Positions 7,826 to 14,327 of a stretch of DNA of 21,903 nucleotides are shown piece after piece. How positions within the stretch are numbered: position 1 is the stretch's first letter; each line of letters opens with the position of its first letter. Position numbers and translations under genes: made by a program. Source of the stretch: Gp6-AA40 sp036742665 (lineage in GTDB: Bacteria > Acidobacteriota > Vicinamibacteria > Vicinamibacterales > UBA2999); the NCBI GenBank assembly GCA_036742665.1, contig DAINQP010000086.1, positions 1 through 21,903 on the forward strand, written 5' to 3'. Under the pieces are notes generated by a model. The model was not told the DNA's origin. It made no database searches and was given only the letters and a program-made list of their open reading frames with translations.

Positions 7826-8617
7826 GTGAGCACGGACGACCTGTTCTCGGGACCTGCCGCCTACGAGCGGTTCATGGGCCGCTGGAGCCGCGAGCTCGCG
7901 AGACTGCTGGTGCGATTCGCCGACATTCGTGACGGCGACATGCTGCTCGACGTCGGCGCCGGCACGGGCTCGGTCGCTGCGGTGGTCACCTCGACGTCAA
8001 CGGCGCGAAGCGTCGGGCTCGACCCGGCCGCTGCCTATGCCGCCTTCGCACAGTCCAGACACGATCACACCCGCACCCAGTTCATCGTCGGCGACGGGCA
8101 GCGAATGCCCTTTCGCAACCGCGCGTTCGATCGCACGCTGTCGCTGCTCTCCATCAACTTCGTTCCCGATCCGCAGAAGACCGCGACGGAAATGATGCGT
8201 GTCACACGACATGGCGGGATCGTCGCCGCCGCGGTATGGGACTACGGCGACGGGATGGAGATGCTGCGACGGTTCTGGGACACCGTCGTCGGCCTTCATC
8301 CGAAGGACGCAGAGAAGGACGAGCGTCACATGCGCCTGTGCCGCTCAGGCGAATTGGCGGCGCTCTGGCGCAATCACCATCTGCAGGACGTCACCGAAGA
8401 CGCACTGACGATCACGACCGAGTTCGCATCATTCGACGATTACTGGAATCCGTTTCTGGAGAAGCAAGGGCCCGCGGGGCAGTACGTCGCGACGCTGCCG
8501 GAGTTGGATCGCGACGCACTGCGGCGAGCGCTGCGACATCGTCTGATTGGCGACGGTCCGGATCACGCCTTCGCGCTAACCGCCCGGGCATGGGCCGCGC
8601 GTGCTGTCATCGCGTGA
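7826..8617 (+). CDS. Class I SAM-dependent methyltransferase (UbiE-like)
   Basis: This is a 263-aa methyltransferase. The N-terminus AYERFMGRWSREL (residues 12-24) is characteristic of a widespread group of UbiE-like methyltransferases. Motif I is LLDVGAGTG at 40-48, the strand-2 region is SVGLDPAAAY (about 62-71), VGDGQRMPF (about 90-98) precedes strand 4, and SINFVPDPQKTATEMMRVT is the post-motif segment. The C-terminal FDDYWNPFLEKQGPAGQYV is also typical of the group. Substrate unknown. The start is GTG at 7826; no clear Shine-Dalgarno is visible, but this places the conserved N-terminus correctly. The 3' end overlaps the opposing dipeptidase gene by 11 bp. Confidence 0.85.
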   Translation: MSTDDLFSGPAAYERFMGRWSRELARLLVRFADIRDGDMLLDVGAGTGSVAAVVTSTSTARSVGLDPAAAYAAFAQSRHDHTRTQFIVGDGQRMPFRNRAFDRTLSLLSINFVPDPQKTATEMMRVTRHGGIVAAAVWDYGDGMEMLRRFWDTVVGLHPKDAEKDERHMRLCRSGELAALWRNHHLQDVTEDALTITTEFASFDDYWNPFLEKQGPAGQYVATLPELDRDALRRALRHRLIGDGPDHAFALTARAWAARAVIA

Positions 8618-9812
8618 CACGAACAGACGCGAGCGTCTCGACGTCTGCCCAGACACGAAGCAGGTTCCGGCCCCAGAGCTTTGCGATGTCGTCCTCGCGA
8701 TAGCCGCGCCGTACCAGTTCGATCGTGACATTCAGGGTGTCGGCGGCGCTGTCCCATCCCTCGATGCCGCCTCCGCCGTCGAAGTCAGAAGAGATGCCGA
8801 CGTGATCGACGCCAATCAGTTTGACGGCGTAGTCGATGTGATCGACTAATTCCTTCACACCGGGCCGTCCCTCGATCGATAGCGGTTTCGCGGAAGGCGG
8901 TTCGACCGGGCAGGGTGCCACAGTTCCGGCCGCAACGGCGTTGCGGATCGGAACACGTCCGCTGCGCGCACCGGCTTTCAAATAACCAGCGTAGCCGACG
9001 ATCTGTACGACGCCGCCGTTCTTCTTCAATGCCAGCAATTGCTCATCATCCAGATTGCGGTTGTGATCGACCAGCGCGCGCACGGCGGAATGTGACGCGA
9101 TCACCGGCGCCTTCGAGATCGCAATCGCCTGCATCGACGCCGCCCGGGACAGATGAGAGAGATCCACCATCATGCCGAGTCGGTTCATCTCCGCAATCAC
9201 GTCTCGCCCAAACATACTGATCCCGTCGTTCGGCGCGTCCTTCGTCGTCTCACCGGAGTGAGAGTCCGCAAGCTGGTTGTGTCCCGTGTGCGCGAGGCCG
9301 ATATACCGTGCGCCACGCTGGTAGAAGTCGCGCACCCGCGATAGGTCGGTTCCGATCGGATACCCGTTCTCGATCCCGATCACGGCGACCTCGCGCCCGG
9401 CTTGTGCAATGCGGGACACATCGGCTGATGTCAGCGCCAGCTGGATCTCTTTCGGGGCAATCTGCTCCGTGATCCGATGAATCGCGTCAAACTTCGCCAG
9501 CGCCTGCCCATAGGCGTCCGCATAACCGGCCGGCGTGAGCGGCCCCTGCGGCACCTGGACGACGAAGAAGGCGACGTCGAGGTGACCCTCACGCATCTTC
9601 GGCAGGTTGGCCTGCGTCACAAGACGACGGGTGTAGTTGCAGGCGGCTGTAAAGTGGGCGGGCTCGAAATCGATGTGCGTATCGATGGTCAGCACCCGCT
9701 CGTGGATGGCGCGCGCTTTGGCCATGAGTGCTGCATCGGTCGAATCGTTCGTCTGGGCGGCGATGGTTGCGGTCACGGCCGCGACGCCGACAATCAGGAT
9801 TCGCTTCGACAT
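8607..9812 (-). CDS. Exported dipeptidase, peptidase family M19
   Basis: This is a zinc dipeptidase of the renal (membrane) dipeptidase family, 401 aa, expected to hydrolyse dipeptides in the periplasm. The ATG at 9812 is chosen because GGGGGA lies just upstream and a signal peptide follows (MSKRILIVGVAAVTATIAAQ). Putative metal ligands are His46 and Asp48 (IDTHIDFEP), the bridging Glu148 (VIGIENGYP), His220 (VDLSHLSRAASM) and His241 (VIASHSAVRAL). The acidic GISSDFDGGGG segment near the C-terminus matches the family's catalytic-site Asp region. The first ligand pair appears as THID rather than the more usual GHND, a variation seen in exported members. Length fits the family. It stands alone on its strand and overlaps the neighbouring methyltransferase by 11 bp at the 3' end. 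Confidence 0.9.
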   Translation of the reverse strand: MSKRILIVGVAAVTATIAAQTNDSTDAALMAKARAIHERVLTIDTHIDFEPAHFTAACNYTRRLVTQANLPKMREGHLDVAFFVVQVPQGPLTPAGYADAYGQALAKFDAIHRITEQIAPKEIQLALTSADVSRIAQAGREVAVIGIENGYPIGTDLSRVRDFYQRGARYIGLAHTGHNQLADSHSGETTKDAPNDGISMFGRDVIAEMNRLGMMVDLSHLSRAASMQAIAISKAPVIASHSAVRALVDHNRNLDDEQLLALKKNGGVVQIVGYAGYLKAGARSGRVPIRNAVAAGTVAPCPVEPPSAKPLSIEGRPGVKELVDHIDYAVKLIGVDHVGISSDFDGGGGIEGWDSAADTLNVTIELVRRGYREDDIAKLWGRNLLRVWADVETLASVRVTR

Positions 9813-9912
9813 TCCCCCATTAGACCCCGTTGGCTTACCGCTGTGACATTCCGGCGGCTGAGTGCCGGCCACGACGCCAACGTCGTACAGTTGACCGTGG
9901 GGAGGTCGTCAC

Positions 9913-10971
9913 ATGCGTGTCGCTGCTGGATTCGGTGCCGTGGTGTTCGGAGTGTTCGTGGCTGTCGCGGTCGGCGTCCCCGCTCAGCGTGGCGCCTCGT
10001 CACCATCCACATCAGCCGCTGCCACCGACGTCAGCAGCCGGATTGTGGCCTCCGCTCAGAAACTGCTGGCCGCGCTGGACGACGCCGGGCGCGCGAAACT
10101 TCAGTTCCCGCTCAACGGTGAACAGAAGGCACGATGGTCGAACCTGCCGTCGGGGGTCTTCAAACGCGAAGGCGTGCGACTCGGTGACCTGACGACCGCG
10201 CAACGTACGGCGCTCATGACGCTACTCGAAACAGCCTTTAGCGCCTCGGGCTATCGCAAGGTCACTGAAATCATGCGCGGCGACGATATGCTCCTCGGCG
10301 GCGGGGGGCGGGGTGGGCCGCGTGGCGGTGGGCGTGGCCCGGCGTTCGGATCGGATGAGTACTACCTGGCGTTCGTCGGCGCGCCGTCCACAACCGAGCG
10401 GTGGATGCTGCAGTTCGGAGGGCATCATCTCGCGATCAACATGACGTTTGGCGGCTCGCGTGCGACGCTGGCTCCAACCCTTACCGGCGCGCAGCCCGCC
10501 ACCTACACAGTCGAGGGCCGGACGATTCGGCCGCTGGGCCAGGAGAACGATCGCGCGTTCGCGTTGATCGCGAGCCTGAGCCCGGAGCAGCGGAAACAGG
10601 CGATTCTGCCCTATGCGGTCTCCGATCTCGTGCTCGGTCCTGGTCAGGATGGCCGCACGATTCAGCCCGAAGGTCTTCGCGTCTCTACGCTGTCGTCGTC
10701 GCAGCAGGCGACGGTGATGGAGATCGTCCGCGAATGGGCGGGTATCGCCAACGAGGCATTCGCAGCGCCGCGATTAGCCGACATTCGAGCCAACCTGCGG
10801 GAGACCTACTTCGCGTGGAGCGGACCAACAACGCCGGGCAGCGTCGCCTACTTCCGCATCCAGGGTCCGGCGCTCGTCATCGAATACGCACCGCAGCGCG
10901 ACGTCGATCACATACACACGATCTACCGCGATCCGACCAATGACTACGGAGCGGCCTTTGCGCGCAAGTAA
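9913..10971 (+). CDS. Exported DUF3500 protein
   Basis: This is a 352-aa secreted protein with DUF3500, a family of unknown function. A signal peptide (about residues 1-26, FGAVVFGVFVAVAVGVPAQ) is followed by the DUF3500 core: LLAALDDAGRAKLQFPLNGE (about 50-69), YYLAFVGAPSTTERWMLQFG (about 151-170), HHLAINMTFGG (171-181), and a C-terminal TYFAWSG and YFRIQGPALVIEYAPQ. The pattern of histidines (GGHHLAIN, DVDHIHTIYRDP) suggests metal or substrate binding, but I cannot assign an activity. A glycine/arginine-rich linker (GGGGRGGPRGGGRG, about residues 129-142) interrupts the middle. GGAGG 7 bases before the ATG supports the start. Its end overlaps the next gene by 32 bp. Confidence 0.82.
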   Translation: MRVAAGFGAVVFGVFVAVAVGVPAQRGASSPSTSAAATDVSSRIVASAQKLLAALDDAGRAKLQFPLNGEQKARWSNLPSGVFKREGVRLGDLTTAQRTALMTLLETAFSASGYRKVTEIMRGDDMLLGGGGRGGPRGGGRGPAFGSDEYYLAFVGAPSTTERWMLQFGGHHLAINMTFGGSRATLAPTLTGAQPATYTVEGRTIRPLGQENDRAFALIASLSPEQRKQAILPYAVSDLVLGPGQDGRTIQPEGLRVSTLSSSQQATVMEIVREWAGIANEAFAAPRLADIRANLRETYFAWSGPTTPGSVAYFRIQGPALVIEYAPQRDVDHIHTIYRDPTNDYGAAFARK

Positions 10972-11602
10972 CAGCATCCTCGGGGCGTTGTCGCTCGCGA
11001 TCGCGTCCGCGGCTGTCGCCAGCGTGTCTGCACATCGTGTGGACGAGATCCTGCAGGCGGCGCGGATAGACTTGCGTGACGATGGCGTTGCGGTGGATCT
11101 CGCGTTGACGCCAGGCGCGGATGTCGCGGATTCGATCGTGGCCGCGATCGACCGTGACCGAAACGGATTGGTGACGTCAGACGAGCAGACCGACTACGCG
11201 GCGTCTATCGTCCGCGACGTGGTCGTCACGATCGACGGAGCACGGCTGGCACTCCGCCTGAACGACGCGTCGTTCCCAACGATCGCTGAACTTCGCAGCG
11301 GTGAGGGAACGATCCGTGTGCAGGTGGGAGCCAGTCGTTTACTGTTCGCCAACGGGCCGCATCAGCTGTTCTTCAGTAACGGTCACCATGCCGGACGCAG
11401 CGTATACCTTGCGAACGCGCTTGTGCCCGCGAGCACGCGTGTCTCGGTGAGCGGCCAGCGGCGCACGTTCGATCAACGAGAGCTGACCATCGACTATTCA
11501 ATCGGAATGGCGCAGGCCGGTTTCACGCCAGGCGGGCTCCTGGGTCTGGTCGCCGGTGTGTTGATCGTGCGGTATACACGACGTCACAGGAACCGCGCGT
11601 GA
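10940..11602 (+). CDS. Exported EF-hand protein resembling the N-terminal part of HupE/UreJ-type proteins
   Basis: This is a 220-aa exported, membrane-anchored protein. A signal peptide (about residues 9-31, ending SAHRVDE) is followed by a beta-rich domain with a canonical 12-residue EF-hand loop at 71-82 (DRDRNGLVTSDE), implying calcium binding. A C-terminal transmembrane helix lies at about 197-212, with a basic tail RYTRRHRNR. The order SAHRVDE / EF-hand / beta domain resembles the extracellular N-terminal portion of HupE/UreJ_2-like proteins, here without their multi-helix membrane half. The ATG overlaps the DUF3500 gene by 32 bp; a TTG at 10958 with GGAG five bases upstream gives a shorter overlap and may be the real start. 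Its TGA overlaps the next GTG (GTGA), so translation is probably coupled. Function unknown. Confidence 0.65.
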   Translation: MTTERPLRASNSILGALSLAIASAAVASVSAHRVDEILQAARIDLRDDGVAVDLALTPGADVADSIVAAIDRDRNGLVTSDEQTDYAASIVRDVVVTIDGARLALRLNDASFPTIAELRSGEGTIRVQVGASRLLFANGPHQLFFSNGHHAGRSVYLANALVPASTRVSVSGQRRTFDQRELTIDYSIGMAQAGFTPGGLLGLVAGVLIVRYTRRHRNRA

Positions 11603-12096
11603 GCGAATCCACTGTGGCCGCCGAAGCGTGCGAGGCAATCGCCTCCGCACATCAAGAGTTCGACGCGTATCCTGCGCGAGAGGTCGCGCTGGGAGAACTC
11701 ACGGTCCTCCGCGCGCTGCCGGTCAGGGGCAAGCGTCTGATTGGGCCGTGGTGCTTCCTCGATCGTTTCGGGCCGGCGACGTTTGCGCAGGGTGGCGGCA
11801 TGGACGTCGCACCACATCCCCATATTGGTTTGCAGACCGTCACGTGGCTGCTCGACGGCGAGATCGTGCACGACGATAGCCTCGAGCAGGAGGCGCTGCT
11901 TCGTCCCGGCGGCGTGAACATCATGACGTCGGGGCGTATGTGGTGGAACTTCGTCGCGCGCACGCCGGAGGAGATTCGCGGGGCGCGCAACGACTGGGAG
12001 GCGCATCGTACATTTGGCGACGTGCCTGCGTCTAAAGGCGCGCGCATGCCGGCGCCGGCGCTCGTGCGGCTCGCACCGCCGAATCCCGTTAGCTGA
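11599..12096 (+). CDS. Pirin-family protein with a large in-frame internal deletion
   Basis: This is a 165-aa bicupin protein remnant. Residues 1-113 match the start of pirins: PWCFLDRFGPATF, then the metal-site PHPHIGLQTVTWL with His73 and His75, EIVHDDSL and RPGGVNIMTSGR. A normal pirin then continues with G-I-V-H-S-E, which supplies the remaining His and Glu ligands, and with about 120 more residues of the two cupin domains. Here Arg113 is joined directly to MWWNFVARTPEEI, which is the far C-terminal motif of bacterial pirins, and the usual end follows. The frame stays open, so the product would be about 57% of the usual ~290 aa and lack half the metal site. The GTG overlaps the preceding TGA. 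It is either a decayed gene still in frame, a minimal single-cupin derivative, or an assembly deletion. Confidence 0.82.
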   Translation: MSESTVAAEACEAIASAHQEFDAYPAREVALGELTVLRALPVRGKRLIGPWCFLDRFGPATFAQGGGMDVAPHPHIGLQTVTWLLDGEIVHDDSLEQEALLRPGGVNIMTSGRMWWNFVARTPEEIRGARNDWEAHRTFGDVPASKGARMPAPALVRLAPPNPVS

Positions 12097-12112
12097 GACG
12101 CGCTGCGGACAC

Positions 12113-12538
12113 CTAGACAGTCCTACCGCGCGAAACCAGCAGCCCAGGTAGCCGCCGGTCACGCAGGAGCAATCCACCCCAGATAAAGACGCCCAGATAG
12201 ATCGGGAACAACACGTGTGTCAGCAGCGGACTGCCGACGCGCACGTGCGTGGCGATGGCGCCACCTAAGTACCCTGTCAATAGGACGGCACCCAGAATCG
12301 AGAATCGCGGGATGACGTAGGTCACCACGCAGAGCAAGAGGATAACGCCCAGCGTACGAATCACGCTTTCGGGATATCCGAGCAGCTCGGTACCGACGAC
12401 AACTGGCGCGACCTTCAATAGCTTGCCCGTACTGTCGAACAGCAGGAACAATACCGCAATCGTGCTCAGTGCGATGCCGGCACGCACCTTCCATCGACTC
12501 GCTCGTTCGGGAACACGCAGTGGGTCAGTCATGTTCAT
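12113..12538 (-). CDS. DoxX-like small membrane protein
   Basis: This is a 141-aa integral membrane protein with four predicted helices (about residues 20-40, 58-76, 81-97 and 106-125), matching the DoxX-like family. Characteristic features are the FDSTGKL segment after helix 1, GYPESVIRTLGVILL leading into helix 2 and TGYLGGAIATHVR in helix 3. Proteins of this group occur with small dimeric ferredoxin-like-fold proteins and are thought to act in membrane redox or detoxification contexts, though the precise activity is unknown. The start at 12538 is favoured by the ATGA overlap with the upstream YCII gene and the AAGGAG just before it; an ATG two codons later has better Shine-Dalgarno spacing. 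It is the last gene of the DUF1330-YCII-DoxX unit. Confidence 0.82.
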   Translation of the reverse strand: MNMTDPLRVPERASRWKVRAGIALSTIAVLFLLFDSTGKLLKVAPVVVGTELLGYPESVIRTLGVILLLCVVTYVIPRFSILGAVLLTGYLGGAIATHVRVGSPLLTHVLFPIYLGVFIWGGLLLRDRRLPGLLVSRGRTV

Positions 12539-12927
12539 GCTCCTTTCCCCGACATTGCGCTGCGACCGGCCGCGGGCGGATCGAACAGTTCGCGGATCTC
12601 GAGCTCCATGGCGTAGTCGGGACCAAGGACGTCGGCGTGGACCTGCAGGAATTGGCGCCCGAGTTCTATCGCTTCGGCTTTCGAGGTGACGTTGAAGATG
12701 GCGTAGCCGCCGACCAGTTCTTTGGATTCCGTGAATGGACCATCTGTCACGCTGATGCCACCCCGCGACAGTCGCATTCGCGCGCCCTTGGCGCTCGGGA
12801 GAAGCCCGCCCATCTCCATCAGCACCCCGGACTGACCCAGTTCCTGCGCCAGCTTCCCGATCGCGCCCATCAACTCCGGACTGGGCGGACTGCCTTCCGC
12901 GGCCTTCACCATCGATATGAATCGCAC
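12535..12927 (-). CDS. YCII-related (DGPF) domain protein
   Basis: This is a 130-aa cytoplasmic protein with a YCII-type dimeric alpha-beta barrel. VRFISMVKAAEGS is the usual first strand, and DGPFTESKE at residues 62-70 is the family signature, followed by LVGGYAIFNVTSKAEAIELG. The C-terminal part ends in MELEIRELFDPP, as in typical members. The GTG at 12927 is chosen because GAGGAGG lies five bases upstream and the conserved first strand starts there; in-frame codons upstream overlap the DUF1330 gene and read as non-coding. The gene is coupled to the DoxX-like gene by a 4-bp ATGA overlap. Members are often found with ECF sigma factors or AraC regulators; exact chemistry is unknown. Confidence 0.88.
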   Translation of the reverse strand: MRFISMVKAAEGSPPSPELMGAIGKLAQELGQSGVLMEMGGLLPSAKGARMRLSRGGISVTDGPFTESKELVGGYAIFNVTSKAEAIELGRQFLQVHADVLGPDYAMELEIRELFDPPAAGRSAMSGKGA

Positions 12928-13003
12928 GTCAGCCTCCTCGAGGGCGGAATCCTTGCCGCCCTCAATCACACGACGAACGAGACCAACGCAGATCGACAGA
13001 TGT

Positions 13004-13300
13004 TCAGCGCGCGGCGAACTCGTCCACCAGGACCATACTGATGTTCTTCGTGGACGCCTGACGTATGCGCTTGGCCTCCTGATACGCCGGATCGTTGTAG
13101 AGCCCGAGCGCGGCTTCTTTCGAGGGGAACCGGATGATGGCATTCATCGTGCGAGCAGTGCCTTCAACCAGCAGCGCTGAGGTATCCGAGGCCAGCACCT
13201 CCCCGCCATACTTGGGAAGCAGCGACATCACCACAGGCGGATACTTCTGGAACTCATTCGGGTCAACGATGTCGTAGGTGCCGATGTAGTAAGTGGCCAT
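13004..13300 (-). CDS. DUF1330 family protein
   Basis: This is a 98-aa protein with the small dimeric ferredoxin-like fold of DUF1330. Typical features are ATYYIGTYDIVDPNEFQKYP at the N-terminus, GGEVLASD (about residues 33-40), LLVEGTART, and the FPSKEAALGLYNDPAYQEAK segment (about 58-77) that marks the family. The ATG at 13300 is chosen because GGAG lies five bases upstream and the first conserved strand begins immediately; an upstream ATG at 13348 would add an unmatched 16-residue leader. It is divergent from the AraC-family gene and first in a unit with YCII (76 bp gap) and DoxX-like genes. Physiological role is not known. Confidence 0.88.
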   Translation of the reverse strand: MATYYIGTYDIVDPNEFQKYPPVVMSLLPKYGGEVLASDTSALLVEGTARTMNAIIRFPSKEAALGLYNDPAYQEAKRIRQASTKNISMVLVDEFAAR

Positions 13301-13347
13301 TTCTACTCCGGTGATTGGTGGGATTAATGGTTGTCGTTCAACGTTCA

Positions 13348-13375
13348 TAGTTAACTACTAACCACTAACTACCAA
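13348..13375 (-). promoter_or_regulatory. Candidate promoter for DUF1330-YCII-DoxX unit
   Basis: On the minus strand TTGGTA (13375-13370) and TAACTA (13353-13348) are 16 bp apart, giving a start of transcription near 13341 and a leader of about 40 bases to the ATG at 13300. The -35 and spacer lie inside the heptad repeat array, so a protein bound to the array would cover the promoter. Confidence 0.4.
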
Positions 13376-13384
13376 TGACTAACC
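13350..13384 (+). repeat. Five contiguous heptad repeats, consensus ACTAACY
   Basis: The 35 bases divide exactly into GTTAACT, ACTAACC, ACTAACT, ACCAATG and ACTAACC. Three units carry ACTAAC perfectly (starting 13357, 13364, 13378) and two are degenerate. The tract is AT-rich against a GC-rich background, lies in the 103-bp gap between the DUF1330 start and the AraC-family start, and includes the palindrome TAGTTAACTA (13348-13357). I consider it a candidate operator for the adjacent regulator. Confidence 0.6.
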
Positions 13385-13403
13385 AGCAACGTCTTGGCAA
13401 AAA

Positions 13404-14288
13404 TTGCTCCTTGAACTCGACCACGCGTTAGCTCGACGCCGGCAGCACGGCACGCCGGGGTGTCCGTCACCGCTCATCATCGCCGCCGGCGATGGGTGGA
13501 CGGTGGCCGATGTGATTTGTACGGCCGGGCCCGACGATCGGTCCTTCGAAGAACAGCATTCACGCTATGCCATCGCCGTCGTGCTGGCGGGCAGCTTTCA
13601 GTACCGGTCTCCCATCGGGCGCGCGTTGATGACACCGGGCTCGCTGATGCTTGGCAACAGCGGTCAGTGCTTCGAGTGTGGCCACGCCCATGGCGAAGGC
13701 GATCGATGCGTGTGCTTCTGGTACGGGCCCGAGTACTTCGAGCGACTCTCGGCTGACGCCGGTGTTCGCGGCCGGCCTCATTTCGCACTACCGCGCGTCC
13801 CGCCGGTGCGCAGCGTGTCTCCGCTGGTCACAGCCACTGCGCTCGGCGTCACCTCGCCCACCGACACAGCGTGGGACGAGTTCAGCGTCATTGTTGCGAC
13901 GAGCACGCTGAGGGTATCGGGGGGCTTGCCGTCTGATTCGCGCGGGGCACCGCTGAATGGCGAAGCGCGCGTCACGCAAGTCGTGCGAACGGTCGATCGC
14001 CACCCGGCGGCGATGTGGACTCTGGCGCGGCTGGCACGCGCGGCTCGCCTCAGTCCCTATCATTTCCTGCGCACGTTCACTCACCTCACCGGCGCGACGC
14101 CACATCAGTACGTGCTGCGCGCGCGTCTCCGTGATGCGGCACTACGGTTGGTCCGCGAGTCGGGCACTGTCCTCGACATCGCGTTTGACTGCGGATTCGG
14201 TGACGTGTCGAACTTCACTCGTGCGTTCCGGACGGAGTTCGGTGTGAGCCCGAGCGATTTTCGCAGACAACGGAGATTGCGGAGGTAA
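13404..14288 (+). CDS. AraC-family transcriptional regulator with Cys/His-rich sensor segment
   Basis: This is a 294-aa DNA-binding regulator. The N-terminal ~150 residues form a cupin-like sensor (SRYAIAVVLAGSFQYRS, then LMTPGSLMLGN). A dense cluster follows: Cys89, Cys92, His94, His96, Cys102 and Cys104 (QCFECGHAHGEGDRCVC), suited to metal or thiol sensing. The C-terminal AraC domain has two helix-turn-helix units, WTLARLARAARLSPYHFLRT (about 205-224) and TVLDIAFDCGFGDVSNFTRA (about 254-273), ending in FRTEFGVSPSDFRRQ. The start is a TTG at 13404 without a clear Shine-Dalgarno, so the exact N-terminus is uncertain. Being divergent from the DUF1330-YCII-DoxX unit makes that unit the likely target. 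Confidence 0.87.
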   Translation: MLLELDHALARRRQHGTPGCPSPLIIAAGDGWTVADVICTAGPDDRSFEEQHSRYAIAVVLAGSFQYRSPIGRALMTPGSLMLGNSGQCFECGHAHGEGDRCVCFWYGPEYFERLSADAGVRGRPHFALPRVPPVRSVSPLVTATALGVTSPTDTAWDEFSVIVATSTLRVSGGLPSDSRGAPLNGEARVTQVVRTVDRHPAAMWTLARLARAARLSPYHFLRTFTHLTGATPHQYVLRARLRDAALRLVRESGTVLDIAFDCGFGDVSNFTRAFRTEFGVSPSDFRRQRRLRR

Positions 14289-14290
14289 CG

Positions 14291-14312
14291 GCTCCACACG
14301 GAGAAATGGAGC
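14291..14312 (+). terminator. Weak hairpin between convergent genes
   Basis: GCTCCA (14291-14296) pairs with TGGAGC (14307-14312) around a 10-base loop, in the 39-bp gap between the AraC-family stop and the stop of the opposing gene. No T-run follows on either strand, so if it acts at all it is not a standard intrinsic terminator. Confidence 0.2.
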
Positions 14313-14327
14313 AACGGAGGCTATTCT

